Below, one piece after another: positions 35,546 to 43,979 of a DNA stretch of 64,000 nt. The DNA comes from Paenibacillus sp. MAHUQ-63 (GTDB taxonomy: Bacteria > Bacillota > Bacilli > Paenibacillales > NBRC-103111). The position numbers were made by a program, and so were the translations under genes. The notes below the pieces were generated by a model. That model did not search any database. It saw only the letters and a program-made list of their open reading frames with translations, and was not told the origin of the DNA. The stretch is from positions 236,689-300,688 of the forward strand of contig NZ_JARADB010000006.1 in the NCBI RefSeq assembly GCF_028765165.1, given 5' to 3'. How positions within the stretch are numbered: position 1 is the first letter of the stretch; each line of letters starts with the position of its first letter.

Positions 35546-36266
35546 ACATATTTAAACTCCTCTTCCTACTTACGCTCTTGCATTTCGGCACTAATGATCC
35601 CGTTACCTACAGTATTTTCGATGTATGACCGTAAAGCGGCCAAAAACGAAATATGCAGGCTTCTGAATAAAAATGCAATTTAACTGAATAGCATGCCAAT
35701 TTCGAGGACATGGCTCCCTTGAAATCAGTCAAAAATCGACCCGTCATAAAGTAAGGCATCAAACACAAAAAACGAACGCAAATTTGTAAATCATGCCCTA
35801 ACTTTCTAGGAAAATACTACGAAAACAAGACTTTTCGTGAAAAGGGTAAAAGTAATCTTAGAATAGCATGAAAAAGTTCATCCGACAATAGTTGCGGAGC
35901 GAAAACAAAAATGTAAGCGTTACCTTTCGTGTATAATGGTGAATAAAGGTAATTCTTTTGGTGGGTGGGGGGCTCATAAAATACGAACGAACTAAGATCA
36001 TCATAGGATCATAGTTCGTTTCTAGGACAAGTCTATTAGAAGAACTGGAAGAATAAAGCGATTGAAAAAAGGCGGTATGGCTGCTTTTTTTGGCGAAATT
36101 GCCTGTATTTTTTGGAAAATTCGCCAACCTTGAACAAGACGCGTCCGTTGCGAGGTTTGATAAAATTTAAGAAATGCAATTCATGAGCTGCCAAGCCGTC
36201 AATGATGTTAGCTTTGTGCACATAAAATCGTGGCAAATCCATGCAGCTTGGCAGCTTTAATGACTT
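35546..36266. other. 720-base region between gltB and gsaB without a convincing gene
   Basis: It contains the gltB promoter region. A cre-like site, ATGTAAGCGTTACCTT, lies at 35911-35926. TTACCTTT/AAAGGTAA arms lie at 35920-35927 and 35945-35952, with TATAAT at 35932-35937 between them. A hairpin pairs 35987-35999 with 36007-36019 (13 bp, one mismatch). AGCTGCCAAGC (36186-36196) is inverted as GCTTGGCAGCT (36246-36256). ORFs of 89 and 68 codons on the minus strand lack ribosome sites. It may contain a small RNA; otherwise I see nothing definite. Confidence 0.45.
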
Positions 36267-37607
36267 TTAACGGGTTTTCATCGTTCGAAAGGCATTGTCG
36301 GCCGCATCCAGTGTTCGTGCAACATCGTCTTCCGTATGCGCGATGGTCATGAACCACGCCTCATATTTGGATGGCGCAAGATTAATTCCTTGCTCCAGCA
36401 TAAGCCGGAAGAAGTCTGCGAAGCGTTCGCCGTCCGTATCCTGCGCTTCGTCATAGTTCGTGACGGGATGATCGCAGAAGTGAGTGGAGAAAGCACCGCC
36501 GATGCGGTTCAGCGTCAAGGCGATGCCGTGCCTTGCGGCGGACTCGGCAATGCCGTCCGCAAGCGCCGCGCCAAGCTGCTCGAGCTTGGCATAAACGCCT
36601 GCCTGCTGGAGCACCTCCAGGCAGGCGATGCCGGCCGAGATGGAGGCGGGGTTCCCCGCCATCGTGCCGGCCTGATACGCAGGTCCGAGCGGAGCGACCT
36701 GCTCCATCACGGCTTTGCGGCCCCCATAGGCCCCGATCGGCAGACCGCCGCCGATCACCTTGCCCAGGGCCGTCAGGTCCGGTTCGACGGCGGCGAAGCG
36801 CGCCGCCGCTTCCGCGGCCTCCGCTAGCGGGAGGCCGGGGTACGTCTGTGCCGCTCCATAATGGAAGCGGAACGCCGTGATGACCTCGTCGTAGATGACG
36901 AGGGCCCCGTACCTGCGAGCAGCCGCGCAGAGCTGCTCGAGGTAGCCGGCATGGGGCATGACCATGCCGAAGTTGCCGACGATGGGCTCGACCATCACCG
37001 CGGCGATGTCTTCACCCCAACGCGCAAGCGCGTCCTCGAGTGCCGGAATGTCGTTGAACGGCACGGTGATGACCTCTTGCGCGATGCTGGACGGCACGCC
37101 GGCGCTGTCCGGCGTGCCCAGCGTGGACGGCCCGGAGCCGGCCGCCACGAGCACGAGATCGGAGTGGCCATGATAGCATCCGGCAAACTTAATGATTTTG
37201 GTGCGCCCGGTGTAGGCGCGCGCCACGCGGATCGTCGTCATCACGGCCTCGGTGCCGGAGTTGACGAAGCGCACTTTGTCCAGCGACGGAATCGCGGATT
37301 TCAGCATTCTGGCGAACTCGATCTCGAGTTCGGTCGGGGTGCCGTACAGCGTGCCGTTCTGTGCGGCGCGGCAAATCGCTTCGGTCACGTGCGGATGCGC
37401 GTGACCGGTAATGATCGGGCCGTAGGCGGCGAGGTAGTCGATATAGCGGTTGTCGTCCACGTCCCAGAAGTGCGCGCCTTGCGCGCGCTTCATGAAGACG
37501 GGGGCGCCGCCGCCGACGGCCTTGAAGGAACGGGAGGGGGAGTTGACCCCGCCGACGATGTGCTGCAGCGCTTCTTGATAGAGCTGTTCGGAATTTTTAC
37601 GTTCCAT
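36267..37607 (-). CDS. gsaB: Glutamate-1-semialdehyde 2,1-aminomutase (GsaB/HemL2 type)
   Basis: 446 residues, PLP enzyme turning glutamate-1-semialdehyde into 5-aminolevulinate for haem synthesis. EHIVGGVNSPSRSFKAVGGGAPVF-type N-terminus, FAGCYHGHSDLVLV, YDEVITAFRFHYG, and the PLP lysine in TALGKVIGGGLPIGAYGG match B. subtilis GsaB (YhxA) better than HemL. A ~15-residue Ala-rich insert (PLAEAAEAAARFA) interrupts the usual short loop before EPDLTALGK. The gene stands alone rather than in a hemAXCDBL cluster, in keeping with an accessory paralogue. AAAGGA lies 13 bases before the ATG. Confidence 0.92.
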   Translation of the reverse strand: MERKNSEQLYQEALQHIVGGVNSPSRSFKAVGGGAPVFMKRAQGAHFWDVDDNRYIDYLAAYGPIITGHAHPHVTEAICRAAQNGTLYGTPTELEIEFARMLKSAIPSLDKVRFVNSGTEAVMTTIRVARAYTGRTKIIKFAGCYHGHSDLVLVAAGSGPSTLGTPDSAGVPSSIAQEVITVPFNDIPALEDALARWGEDIAAVMVEPIVGNFGMVMPHAGYLEQLCAAARRYGALVIYDEVITAFRFHYGAAQTYPGLPLAEAAEAAARFAAVEPDLTALGKVIGGGLPIGAYGGRKAVMEQVAPLGPAYQAGTMAGNPASISAGIACLEVLQQAGVYAKLEQLGAALADGIAESAARHGIALTLNRIGGAFSTHFCDHPVTNYDEAQDTDGERFADFFRLMLEQGINLAPSKYEAWFMTIAHTEDDVARTLDAADNAFRTMKTR

Positions 37608-37660
37608 AGATAGAATCAGTCCTTTGTGCTGAATTTGGTATGTACAGGTCTTGGTCTTAC

Positions 37661-37702
37661 AAAAAGCCTCTGCTTGCAGGGCAGACCCTTCAAGCAGAGG
37701 CG
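37661..37702 (-). terminator. Intrinsic terminator of the LCP gene
   Basis: GCCTCTGCTTG / CAAGCAGAGGC stem; on the minus strand it is followed by TTTTT. Confidence 0.85.
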
Positions 37703-37709
37703 TGTTATG

Positions 37710-38753
37710 TTACTTCGCGGTTGTTTTCACCGAAGACTTGGGTGTCGGAGAAGGCGACGGCTTCGTCGGCCCTGTGTCCGCTTCCGCGGTACCGGCAAAT
37801 AAATCTTTCACATATTTCTGCAGCTTCGTCTTGTCGGCGGTGATGACCGCGGCTCCGCGCACATTGCGTTCGACCAGCAGATCGGTCGGCGGCAGTTGGG
37901 AGGAGACGATGCCGTCGGCTTTGGCCTCGAAGCCCAAGGAAGCGAGCTTCAGCATATCCGTTACGCTTAGATTCGTATCGATGTAAGGATCCATCGCATT
38001 CAAAATTTTGGGCAGCTTGATCAGGGAAGATGTGGTTTGCATCTTCTGAGCGACGGCCGTCAGGAATTTCCGCTGACGTTCTGTGCGCGAGAAGTCGGAC
38101 AGGGCATCATGCCGGAAGCGCACATACTGCAGAGCGGTTTTGCCGTCGAGATGCTGGAGCCCTTTCTTCAAGTTAATATCGTAGACATGGTCATCTTCGG
38201 AATCGGTATATTTCATGTCTTTCTCAACATCAATCTCAATTCCGCCAATCGCATCAATAAGGGCTATGAAGCCTTTGAAATCCGTATAAACGTAGTACTG
38301 CACGGGGATGCCGAGCAGGTCGCTGACCGTTTTCATTGCCAGATTCGGACCTCCCGTCGTGATGGCCGTGTTGATGCGGTCTTCGCCTTCGCCGGGAATT
38401 TTGACGTACGTGTCGCGAAGGATGGAGAACAGGTGAGCTTTCTTCGTCACCGGATCAATGGAAGCGAGCATAATGCTGTCCGACCGCGGAAGCTCGTTCT
38501 TCGCCATGCCGCGGGAATCCCCGCCTAAGAGCAAAATGTTGACCCGCTGCTTGCCCTCCCATTTGGGCGGCGTATATTTATCACCCTTGTCCTTCACAGT
38601 CTGGGCGATAAGAGATGTGCTGCCATTATTCAGAGCCGTGTCCGATTTATTGGAAATATTACTCGCGAAATGGTAAAAGGAATAGGAATAATAACCAGCT
38701 ACCACCATCAGAAGCAAGCCGATCAGGAGCAAGGTACGTTTAATAATTCTCAA
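37710..38753 (-). CDS. LytR-CpsA-Psr (LCP) family cell-wall ligase
   Basis: 347 residues. A cytoplasmic basic start and one membrane anchor (about 8-28) precede an extracellular LCP domain (about 70-300). Conserved motifs are NILLLGGDSRG, SDSIMLASIDP with the arginine in SILRDTYVKIPG, and LQYVRFRHD with arginines that bind the polyprenyl pyrophosphate. LCP proteins attach teichoic acids or other glycopolymers to peptidoglycan. The tail (TKPSPSPTPKSS) is Ser/Pro-rich. It is monocistronic. The exact polymer transferred is unknown. Confidence 0.9.
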   Translation of the reverse strand: MRIIKRTLLLIGLLLMVVAGYYSYSFYHFASNISNKSDTALNNGSTSLIAQTVKDKGDKYTPPKWEGKQRVNILLLGGDSRGMAKNELPRSDSIMLASIDPVTKKAHLFSILRDTYVKIPGEGEDRINTAITTGGPNLAMKTVSDLLGIPVQYYVYTDFKGFIALIDAIGGIEIDVEKDMKYTDSEDDHVYDINLKKGLQHLDGKTALQYVRFRHDALSDFSRTERQRKFLTAVAQKMQTTSSLIKLPKILNAMDPYIDTNLSVTDMLKLASLGFEAKADGIVSSQLPPTDLLVERNVRGAAVITADKTKLQKYVKDLFAGTAEADTGPTKPSPSPTPKSSVKTTAK

Positions 38754-38836
38754 GGTTCAGCGCTCCTTTCTTTGTTTAAGATAATCTGTACTTTTTTTTC
38801 TTACAGAATTCATGTATCATAGTTTGGTGCAAAAGT

Positions 38837-38866
38837 TTTACATTACTGCTTTATGATCCATATTAT
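38837..38866 (+). promoter_or_regulatory. Sigma-A-type promoter of the ABC-2 exporter operon
   Basis: TTTACA (38837-38842), 18-base spacer, TATTAT (38861-38866), about 80 bases before the first gene. Confidence 0.5.
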
Positions 38867-38949
38867 AGATGCTACGAAACTTCGATAGCAAGTTACGGCG
38901 AATTTTGCCGTTATATGTAGCCGAGTCTATAAGGACAGGAGGGAAGTTC

Positions 38950-40005
38950 ATGTTAGCCATTGATGTAGAGAATCTTCGCAAGGAATTTCAAGTTCAGCAG
39001 AGCCGCGGAGGCTTAAAAGGTGCCTTCCATGATTTATTTCATAGAGAGTACAAGCAAATTACAGCCGTGAAAGACATCAGCTTTCAGATTCCAAAGGGCG
39101 AAATTTGCGGATATATCGGTGAAAATGGCGCCGGTAAATCGACGACGATCAAGATGCTGACGGGCATTCTCGTGCCGACATCCGGCCATATCAAGGTCAA
39201 TGGGTTCGTTCCGTTCAAGGAACGGGAGAAATTCGTCGCCGGGATCGGCGTCGTGTTCGGCCAGCGCAGCCAGCTCTGGTGGGATATCGGTGTCGTCGAA
39301 TCTTTTCAATTATTGAAGAAGGTATACCGTGTATCCGAAGCGGACTACAAGAAACGCCTTGACGAGCTTGTCGATCGCCTGCAGCTGTCTGATTTGTTAT
39401 CGCGACCTGTCCGTAAGTTAAGCTTGGGGCAGCGGATGCGCTGCGAGCTTGCGGCATCGCTCATTCACAATCCGGCGATCCTGTTCCTTGACGAACCGAC
39501 CATCGGTCTGGATATTGTCGTGAAAACCGAGATTCGTGAATTTCTCAAATCGCTCAATCAGCGGTACGAGACGACGATTCTGCTAACGACGCATGACCTG
39601 CAGGACATTGAGGCGCTATGTTCGCGTGTTATTATGCTCGATGACGGCCGGATTATTTATGACGGCGGCTTGGAAGAGCTGAAAGCCAAGTGGGGCAAGG
39701 GCAAGGAAGTGGTGCTTCAGTTCGAGCATCCGATCACGCTGCCGCGTCTGCAGCAGCTCACGCAGGGGCTTGATGTAGCTTGGCAGCTGGAGAACGAGCT
39801 GTGCGCCAAGGTATTCATCCCTTACGAGCGTGCGAATGTGTCGGAAGTGCTGAGCCGCGTCGTCGGTGTGGAGCAGATTCAGGACATCAAAATTAATGAG
39901 ACAAATACGGATGACATCGTACGTGAAATTTATAAAGCAGGTTCGGCCGAAGTGAAACATCCGGAAGAGGCGAAGCAGCCGGAGGGAGTCGCCACCCATG
40001 CTTAG
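38950..40005 (+). CDS. ABC-2 exporter, ATP-binding subunit
   Basis: 351 residues. Walker A GENGAGKST, signature LSLGQRMRCEL and Walker B ILFLDEPTIGLD are intact. The extended N-terminus (FHDLFHREYKQITAVKDISFQIPKG) and QRSQLWWDIGVVESF are typical of the ATPases paired with DUF990-type permeases. A C-terminal domain of ~120 residues follows the nucleotide-binding domain. ATG 38950 follows AGGAGGG; the longer reading from 38869 lacks a site. It overlaps the next gene by 8 bases. The exported substrate is unknown. Confidence 0.9.
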   Translation: MLAIDVENLRKEFQVQQSRGGLKGAFHDLFHREYKQITAVKDISFQIPKGEICGYIGENGAGKSTTIKMLTGILVPTSGHIKVNGFVPFKEREKFVAGIGVVFGQRSQLWWDIGVVESFQLLKKVYRVSEADYKKRLDELVDRLQLSDLLSRPVRKLSLGQRMRCELAASLIHNPAILFLDEPTIGLDIVVKTEIREFLKSLNQRYETTILLTTHDLQDIEALCSRVIMLDDGRIIYDGGLEELKAKWGKGKEVVLQFEHPITLPRLQQLTQGLDVAWQLENELCAKVFIPYERANVSEVLSRVVGVEQIQDIKINETNTDDIVREIYKAGSAEVKHPEEAKQPEGVATHA

Positions 40006-40792
40006 TGCTTATATGGAAGTCATTCGCATGCGGTTCCTCATGATGCTCGCTTACCGGGTGAATTACTACAGCGGCATTCTGATCTATGCGCTCAATATCG
40101 GTTCTTACTACTTCGTCTATAAAGCGATTTATGGCGGCCAAGCGATGATCAGCGGCATGACCTTGGGACAAATGACGACGTATGTGGCGGTTTCCTGGAT
40201 GGGCCGCGCCTTCTATTTTAATAACTTGGACAGGGAGATCGCCAACGAAATTCGCGACGGCAGTGTAGCGATTCAGTTCATTCGCCCGTATAATTACGTT
40301 TTTGTGAAAATGATGCAAGGTCTCGGCGAAGGAGTCTTCCGTTTGCTGCTGTTCACAACGCCGGGCATGATTCTCATCTGGCTCCTGCTGCCGATTGAAT
40401 TTCCAAGCGATCCGGGCCTATGGCTGATCTACTTCGTGATGTTGTTTTTCGCATTTTTAATAAATACGCAGTTGAATATCATTACGGGACTGTTCGCGTT
40501 CTTCCTGGAAAATAACGAAGGCTTGATGCGCATGAAGCGTGTTGCCGTCGATCTGTTCTCCGGCCTGATCATTCCGATTTCCTTCTTCCCCGGATGGGCC
40601 GAAGGTATTCTGCAATGGCTGCCGTTCCAAGCGATCACGTATCTGCCCAGCGCCGTATTTACCGGGAAAATTACGGGATCCGCGATTTACCAAACTCTTG
40701 GCGTCCAAGTGCTGTGGTTCGGGGTTCTGCTGCTGCCGATGGTTGTCCTTTGGGTTAAATCCAGAACGCGTTTATTCGTACAGGGGGGTTAA
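39998..40792 (+). CDS. ABC-2 exporter, permease subunit 1 (DUF990 type)
   Basis: 264 residues with six predicted membrane helices. The sequence has an N-terminal amphipathic start (MEVIRMRFLMMLAYRVNYYSG) and a conserved DGSVAIQFIRPYNYVF cytoplasmic loop typical of this permease pair family. Translation is coupled to the ATPase gene (8-base overlap, GGAGGG site inside the ATPase gene). It would form a heterodimeric channel with the next gene product. Confidence 0.88.
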   Translation: MLSAYMEVIRMRFLMMLAYRVNYYSGILIYALNIGSYYFVYKAIYGGQAMISGMTLGQMTTYVAVSWMGRAFYFNNLDREIANEIRDGSVAIQFIRPYNYVFVKMMQGLGEGVFRLLLFTTPGMILIWLLLPIEFPSDPGLWLIYFVMLFFAFLINTQLNIITGLFAFFLENNEGLMRMKRVAVDLFSGLIIPISFFPGWAEGILQWLPFQAITYLPSAVFTGKITGSAIYQTLGVQVLWFGVLLLPMVVLWVKSRTRLFVQGG

Positions 40793-40798
40793 CACACA

Positions 40799-41584
40799 AT
40801 GTTCTATGTCTCCCTAGTTGTCGACTATTTGAAAAACTACATGAAAACCCGCCTCACCTACCGTTCCGACTTCTGGATTGAAGTGCTGTCCGATTTGATG
40901 TTCAATGGGCTCAACTTATTCTTCATTCTCGTCGTATTTTTGCAAACGCAATCGCTCGGCGGCTGGAATCAAGAACAAATCTTGTTCATTTACGGTTATT
41001 TTATGATTCCGTACGGCATATTCATCACTTTTTTTAACCTGTGGGGATTCAGTGAAAGGTATATTATCAAAGGGGAAATGGATCGTATCCTGACCCGTCC
41101 GGCTTACAACTTATGGCAGCTGATGATCGAGAATCTCAGTCCGTCTTCGCTCTTTAGCGCGCTGGCGGGAATGATCGTCATGGTGTACTCGTGGGTGAAG
41201 CTGGAGCTTCCGTTTCACTGGCACGATCCGCTCATCTTCATCTTGATGGTCGTAGGCTCCATCCTGATCTATGCGGGCGTGTACATTTCGTTGACGGCGC
41301 TGTCCTTCTTCTCCGATGCTCCGACGGGGATTCTGCCGCTGATCTGGAACATTCAGAACTATGGGCGTTATCCGGCGACGATTTATAACAAGCTGCTGCG
41401 CAGCATTTTGACGTGGATCTTACCGTTCGCGTTCGTCGGGTTCTACCCTGCAGCGTATTTCATCGATCCGGAGAATTGGAAGTGGTTCGCGCTGCTGACG
41501 CCGGTGATGGGCATTGTTTTCAGCTTTATCGGCATTACGATCTGGAATATCGGCGTGAAGCGGTATCGCGGCGCCGGATCATAA
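40799..41584 (+). CDS. ABC-2 exporter, permease subunit 2 (DUF990 type)
   Basis: 261 residues, six predicted helices, the companion of the preceding permease. KGEMDRILTRPAYNLWQLM corresponds to the IRPYN-type loop of its partner. It begins 6 bases after the first permease with GGGGGG upstream. It ends in a strong terminator, so the ATPase and the two permeases form one operon. No neighbouring enzyme or regulator hints at the substrate. Confidence 0.88.
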   Translation: MFYVSLVVDYLKNYMKTRLTYRSDFWIEVLSDLMFNGLNLFFILVVFLQTQSLGGWNQEQILFIYGYFMIPYGIFITFFNLWGFSERYIIKGEMDRILTRPAYNLWQLMIENLSPSSLFSALAGMIVMVYSWVKLELPFHWHDPLIFILMVVGSILIYAGVYISLTALSFFSDAPTGILPLIWNIQNYGRYPATIYNKLLRSILTWILPFAFVGFYPAAYFIDPENWKWFALLTPVMGIVFSFIGITIWNIGVKRYRGAGS

Positions 41585-41604
41585 GGGTTCGGTGTATGCA
41601 AACG

Positions 41605-41634
41605 AACGTCAGGAAGATTTTCCTGACGTTTTTT
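41605..41634 (+). terminator. Intrinsic terminator of the ABC-2 operon
   Basis: AACGTCAGGA / TCCTGACGTT stem with a short loop and T4. Confidence 0.88.
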
Positions 41635-41644
41635 GGTGCGTTGT

Positions 41645-41671
41645 TGTCACAGAACGCGAACCTCATTCGCC
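41645..41671 (+). promoter_or_regulatory. Probable ECF41-type promoter of the oxidoreductase-sigma operon
   Basis: TGTCACA at 41645-41651, 16 bases, then CGCC at 41668-41671. The ECF41 consensus, as I recall it, is TGTCACA with CGTC about 16 bases downstream. It lies 38 bases before the oxidoreductase start, and the ECF41-type sigma gene is the second gene of the unit. Confidence 0.55.
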
Positions 41672-41708
41672 ATATGCAGTGAAATGAGATAACGGAGGGC
41701 GATGACGG

Positions 41709-42992
41709 ATGGAGAGAACCAAATGGGATGCAGCGATCATTGGCGGAGGCTTGGCGGGACTTATCGCGGCCATTGAATTGGCAAGGGGGGCCCGGTCGGT
41801 GGTCCTCTTGGAGAAGTCGAGCCGCATGGGCGGCCGGGCCATAACGAATAACAAGAACGGCGCGCTGCTCAACTTGGGCGGGCATGCGCTCTATCGTGCG
41901 GGAGCGGCGTACGCGATTCTGAAGGAGCTCGGGCTCCGGCTGGAGGGAGGCGCTCCATCCCCCAAATTTGGCGCGCTGTGGAACAACCAGGTCGTGCCTA
42001 TGCCGGCTACGCTCGGCACGATGATGTCTTCAAAGCTGCTGTCATGGTCCGGTAAAATGCAGCTGATGAAGGTTATGATGAAGCTGGCGAAGATGGACGC
42101 CAGCCGCATCCCGGACATGAGCCTCCGTGCATGGGCGGAGGCGGAGCTGTCGGATCCGATGGTGCGGCACATGCTATATTCCCTGTGCCGTACGGCGTCC
42201 TATGCGAAGGATCCGGATTACCAGCTGGCCGGGGACGTTCTGGCGCAGGTGCAGCGTTCTCTGAAGGGCGTGCTCTATCTGCACGGCGGCTGGCAGAGCA
42301 TCGTCGACCAGCTCCAGGATCAAGCGGTACGAGCGGGCGTGCACATCGTGAGCGGCCGGGACGTGAAGGAAATCGTGCAAGAGGAGGGCCGCGTGCGAGG
42401 GCTAAAGCTGTCGGACGACGGCTATATCGAGACAGCGCACGTTATCAGCACGGCTTCCCCTGCCGAGACCTACAAGCTCGTGGATGGGGCGGAGCGGACG
42501 ATCCTGAAGCGGTGGAAGGACGAAGCCCGGCCTGCCATGGCGGCTTGTCTGGATCTGGGCCTTCGGAAGCTGCCGGTCAAAGGGCGGGACATCGCTCTCG
42601 GACTGGATCAGCCGATCTTCTTCTCACACCATACGGTCAATGCGCGATTAAGCGATAATGGGACGCTGGTTGTGCATCTGATCAAATACAACGGACCCGG
42701 CGGGGGGGACCCTCAGGCCGACGAGCGCTTGCTGACCGAAGCGATGAGCACCCTGCATCCGGGATGGGAGCAGGAAGTGGTTGCCCGCCAGTTCCTGCCC
42801 AATATAACGGTTGTTCATGACACTTTGAACATTGCCAGATCAAGCCGTGTCACAGGCCCAACCGTCGAAGGGGTTCGCGGTCTCTATGTGGCCGGGGACT
42901 GGGTCACCCACGGAGAAATGCTCGCAGACGCTTCCGCGGCGAGCGCCAAACGGGCGGCAGACGCTATTTTCAAGTCGGACCGTCTGGCGTAA
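41709..42992 (+). CDS. FAD-dependent oxidoreductase (amine oxidase/phytoene desaturase-like)
   Basis: 427 residues. A Rossmann FAD-binding start, DAAIIGGGLAGLIAAIELARGARSVVLLEKS, with GGRA (RMGGRAIT) is seen. The C-terminal FAD closure GLYVAGDWVTHGEMLADASAASAKRAADAI is also present. It fits the NAD(P)/FAD oxidoreductase group that includes carotenoid desaturases and amine oxidases, but no substrate-specific motif is recognisable. GGAGGG lies 8 bases before ATG 41709. The adjacent ECF41 sigma factor (28 bases downstream) fits the family habit of lying beside oxidoreductase, epimerase or carboxymuconolactone-type genes. Confidence 0.85.
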   Translation: MERTKWDAAIIGGGLAGLIAAIELARGARSVVLLEKSSRMGGRAITNNKNGALLNLGGHALYRAGAAYAILKELGLRLEGGAPSPKFGALWNNQVVPMPATLGTMMSSKLLSWSGKMQLMKVMMKLAKMDASRIPDMSLRAWAEAELSDPMVRHMLYSLCRTASYAKDPDYQLAGDVLAQVQRSLKGVLYLHGGWQSIVDQLQDQAVRAGVHIVSGRDVKEIVQEEGRVRGLKLSDDGYIETAHVISTASPAETYKLVDGAERTILKRWKDEARPAMAACLDLGLRKLPVKGRDIALGLDQPIFFSHHTVNARLSDNGTLVVHLIKYNGPGGGDPQADERLLTEAMSTLHPGWEQEVVARQFLPNITVVHDTLNIARSSRVTGPTVEGVRGLYVAGDWVTHGEMLADASAASAKRAADAIFKSDRLA

Positions 42993-43019
42993 AATGGCAA
43001 TGAGTAGGAGGTGCGGACC

Positions 43020-43943
43020 ATGGACATAGCCGGAGATGCCGGACAGGTGTATACCGCGTATAAAACGCTGTTGTTTTCTTTAGCTTATCGAATGCTGGGA
43101 AGCGTGATGGATGCGGAAGATATCGTGCAGGAAGCGTTCCTGTACATGAGTGAGAAGAACCCGCAGGGGATTATGCATCCTAAAGCATATTTATGCAAAA
43201 TGGTAACGAACCGCTGCATCGACAAGCTGCGATCCGCGAGCAAAACGCGCGAAGTGTATGTCGGTCCGTGGCTGCCGGAACCGCTGATGGAACCGGGGGA
43301 GGGCCAAAAGGACGCGCCGGAATACTCCTATTCCCATAAGGAGTCGCTGTCTACGGCCTATCTGCTGCTGCTGCAGCAGCTATCCTGGGTGGAGCGCGCG
43401 GTGTTCCTGCTCCGTGAGGTGCTCCAATATGAATATGAGGAAATCGCCGATATCGTGGGCAAAAACAGCGTGAACTGCCGGCAAATCTTCCATAGAGCGA
43501 AGAGCGCAATCAGCGCTAGCTCCGGCGGCAGAGAAGAAAGCGCAGGGGATTTGCCGCAGAGGCCGCAAGTCAGTGAGCAGACCGGCGCTCTCGTCGAGCA
43601 ATTCGTGCAGGCGCTCGCTTCGGGCAATATGACGAAGCTGCTCAGCATCGTCAAAGCGGATGCCGTGCTGTACTCGGACGGCGGAGGCAAGGTGAGAGCG
43701 GCCGTACGGCCAATAGAAGGTGCGGAGCGTATCGCGATGTTCCTGTTCGGGGTGATGGCCAAAGCGCCGGCCGGCTTCAGCTACACGCTGTCGACGGTCA
43801 ACGGACAATTGGGCATCGTGTCCTATCAGGATGGACATCCGAACACGGTGACGACCTTTCATATTGCAGATGGACGCATTGCGGCCGTGTATTTGGTTGT
43901 AAATCCGGATAAGCTGCGGCATATCGCCGATATAGAACAATAA
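43020..43943 (+). CDS. ECF41-type RNA polymerase sigma factor with SnoaL-like C-terminal domain
   Basis: 307 residues. Sigma-70 region 2 (about 10-75: LLFSLAYRMLGSVMDAEDIVQEAFL) and region 4 (about 115-165: LSWVERAVFLLREVLQYEYEEIADIVG) are present. A ~110-residue SnoaL-like domain follows. It bears the ECF41 hallmarks YSDGGGKVRAA and, near the C-terminus, NPDKL. No anti-sigma gene accompanies it; in this group the C-terminal extension itself tunes activity. Start ATG 43020 follows AGGAGGTG. It probably activates its own operon from the promoter at 41645-41671. Confidence 0.9.
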   Translation: MDIAGDAGQVYTAYKTLLFSLAYRMLGSVMDAEDIVQEAFLYMSEKNPQGIMHPKAYLCKMVTNRCIDKLRSASKTREVYVGPWLPEPLMEPGEGQKDAPEYSYSHKESLSTAYLLLLQQLSWVERAVFLLREVLQYEYEEIADIVGKNSVNCRQIFHRAKSAISASSGGREESAGDLPQRPQVSEQTGALVEQFVQALASGNMTKLLSIVKADAVLYSDGGGKVRAAVRPIEGAERIAMFLFGVMAKAPAGFSYTLSTVNGQLGIVSYQDGHPNTVTTFHIADGRIAAVYLVVNPDKLRHIADIEQ

Positions 43944-43975
43944 GAAGAGCTGTCCCCGCGGGACAGCTCTTCTTC
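43944..43975. terminator. Bidirectional terminator between the sigma gene and the Bce permease gene
   Basis: AAGAGCTGTCCC-CGC-GGGACAGCTCTT stem flanked by A's and T's on each side. Confidence 0.85.
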
Positions 43976-43979
43976 GCAA

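Noticed and set aside
36036..36242. 68-codon minus-strand frame after gsaB
   Set aside because: Begins within an inverted repeat, with no ribosome site and biased composition.
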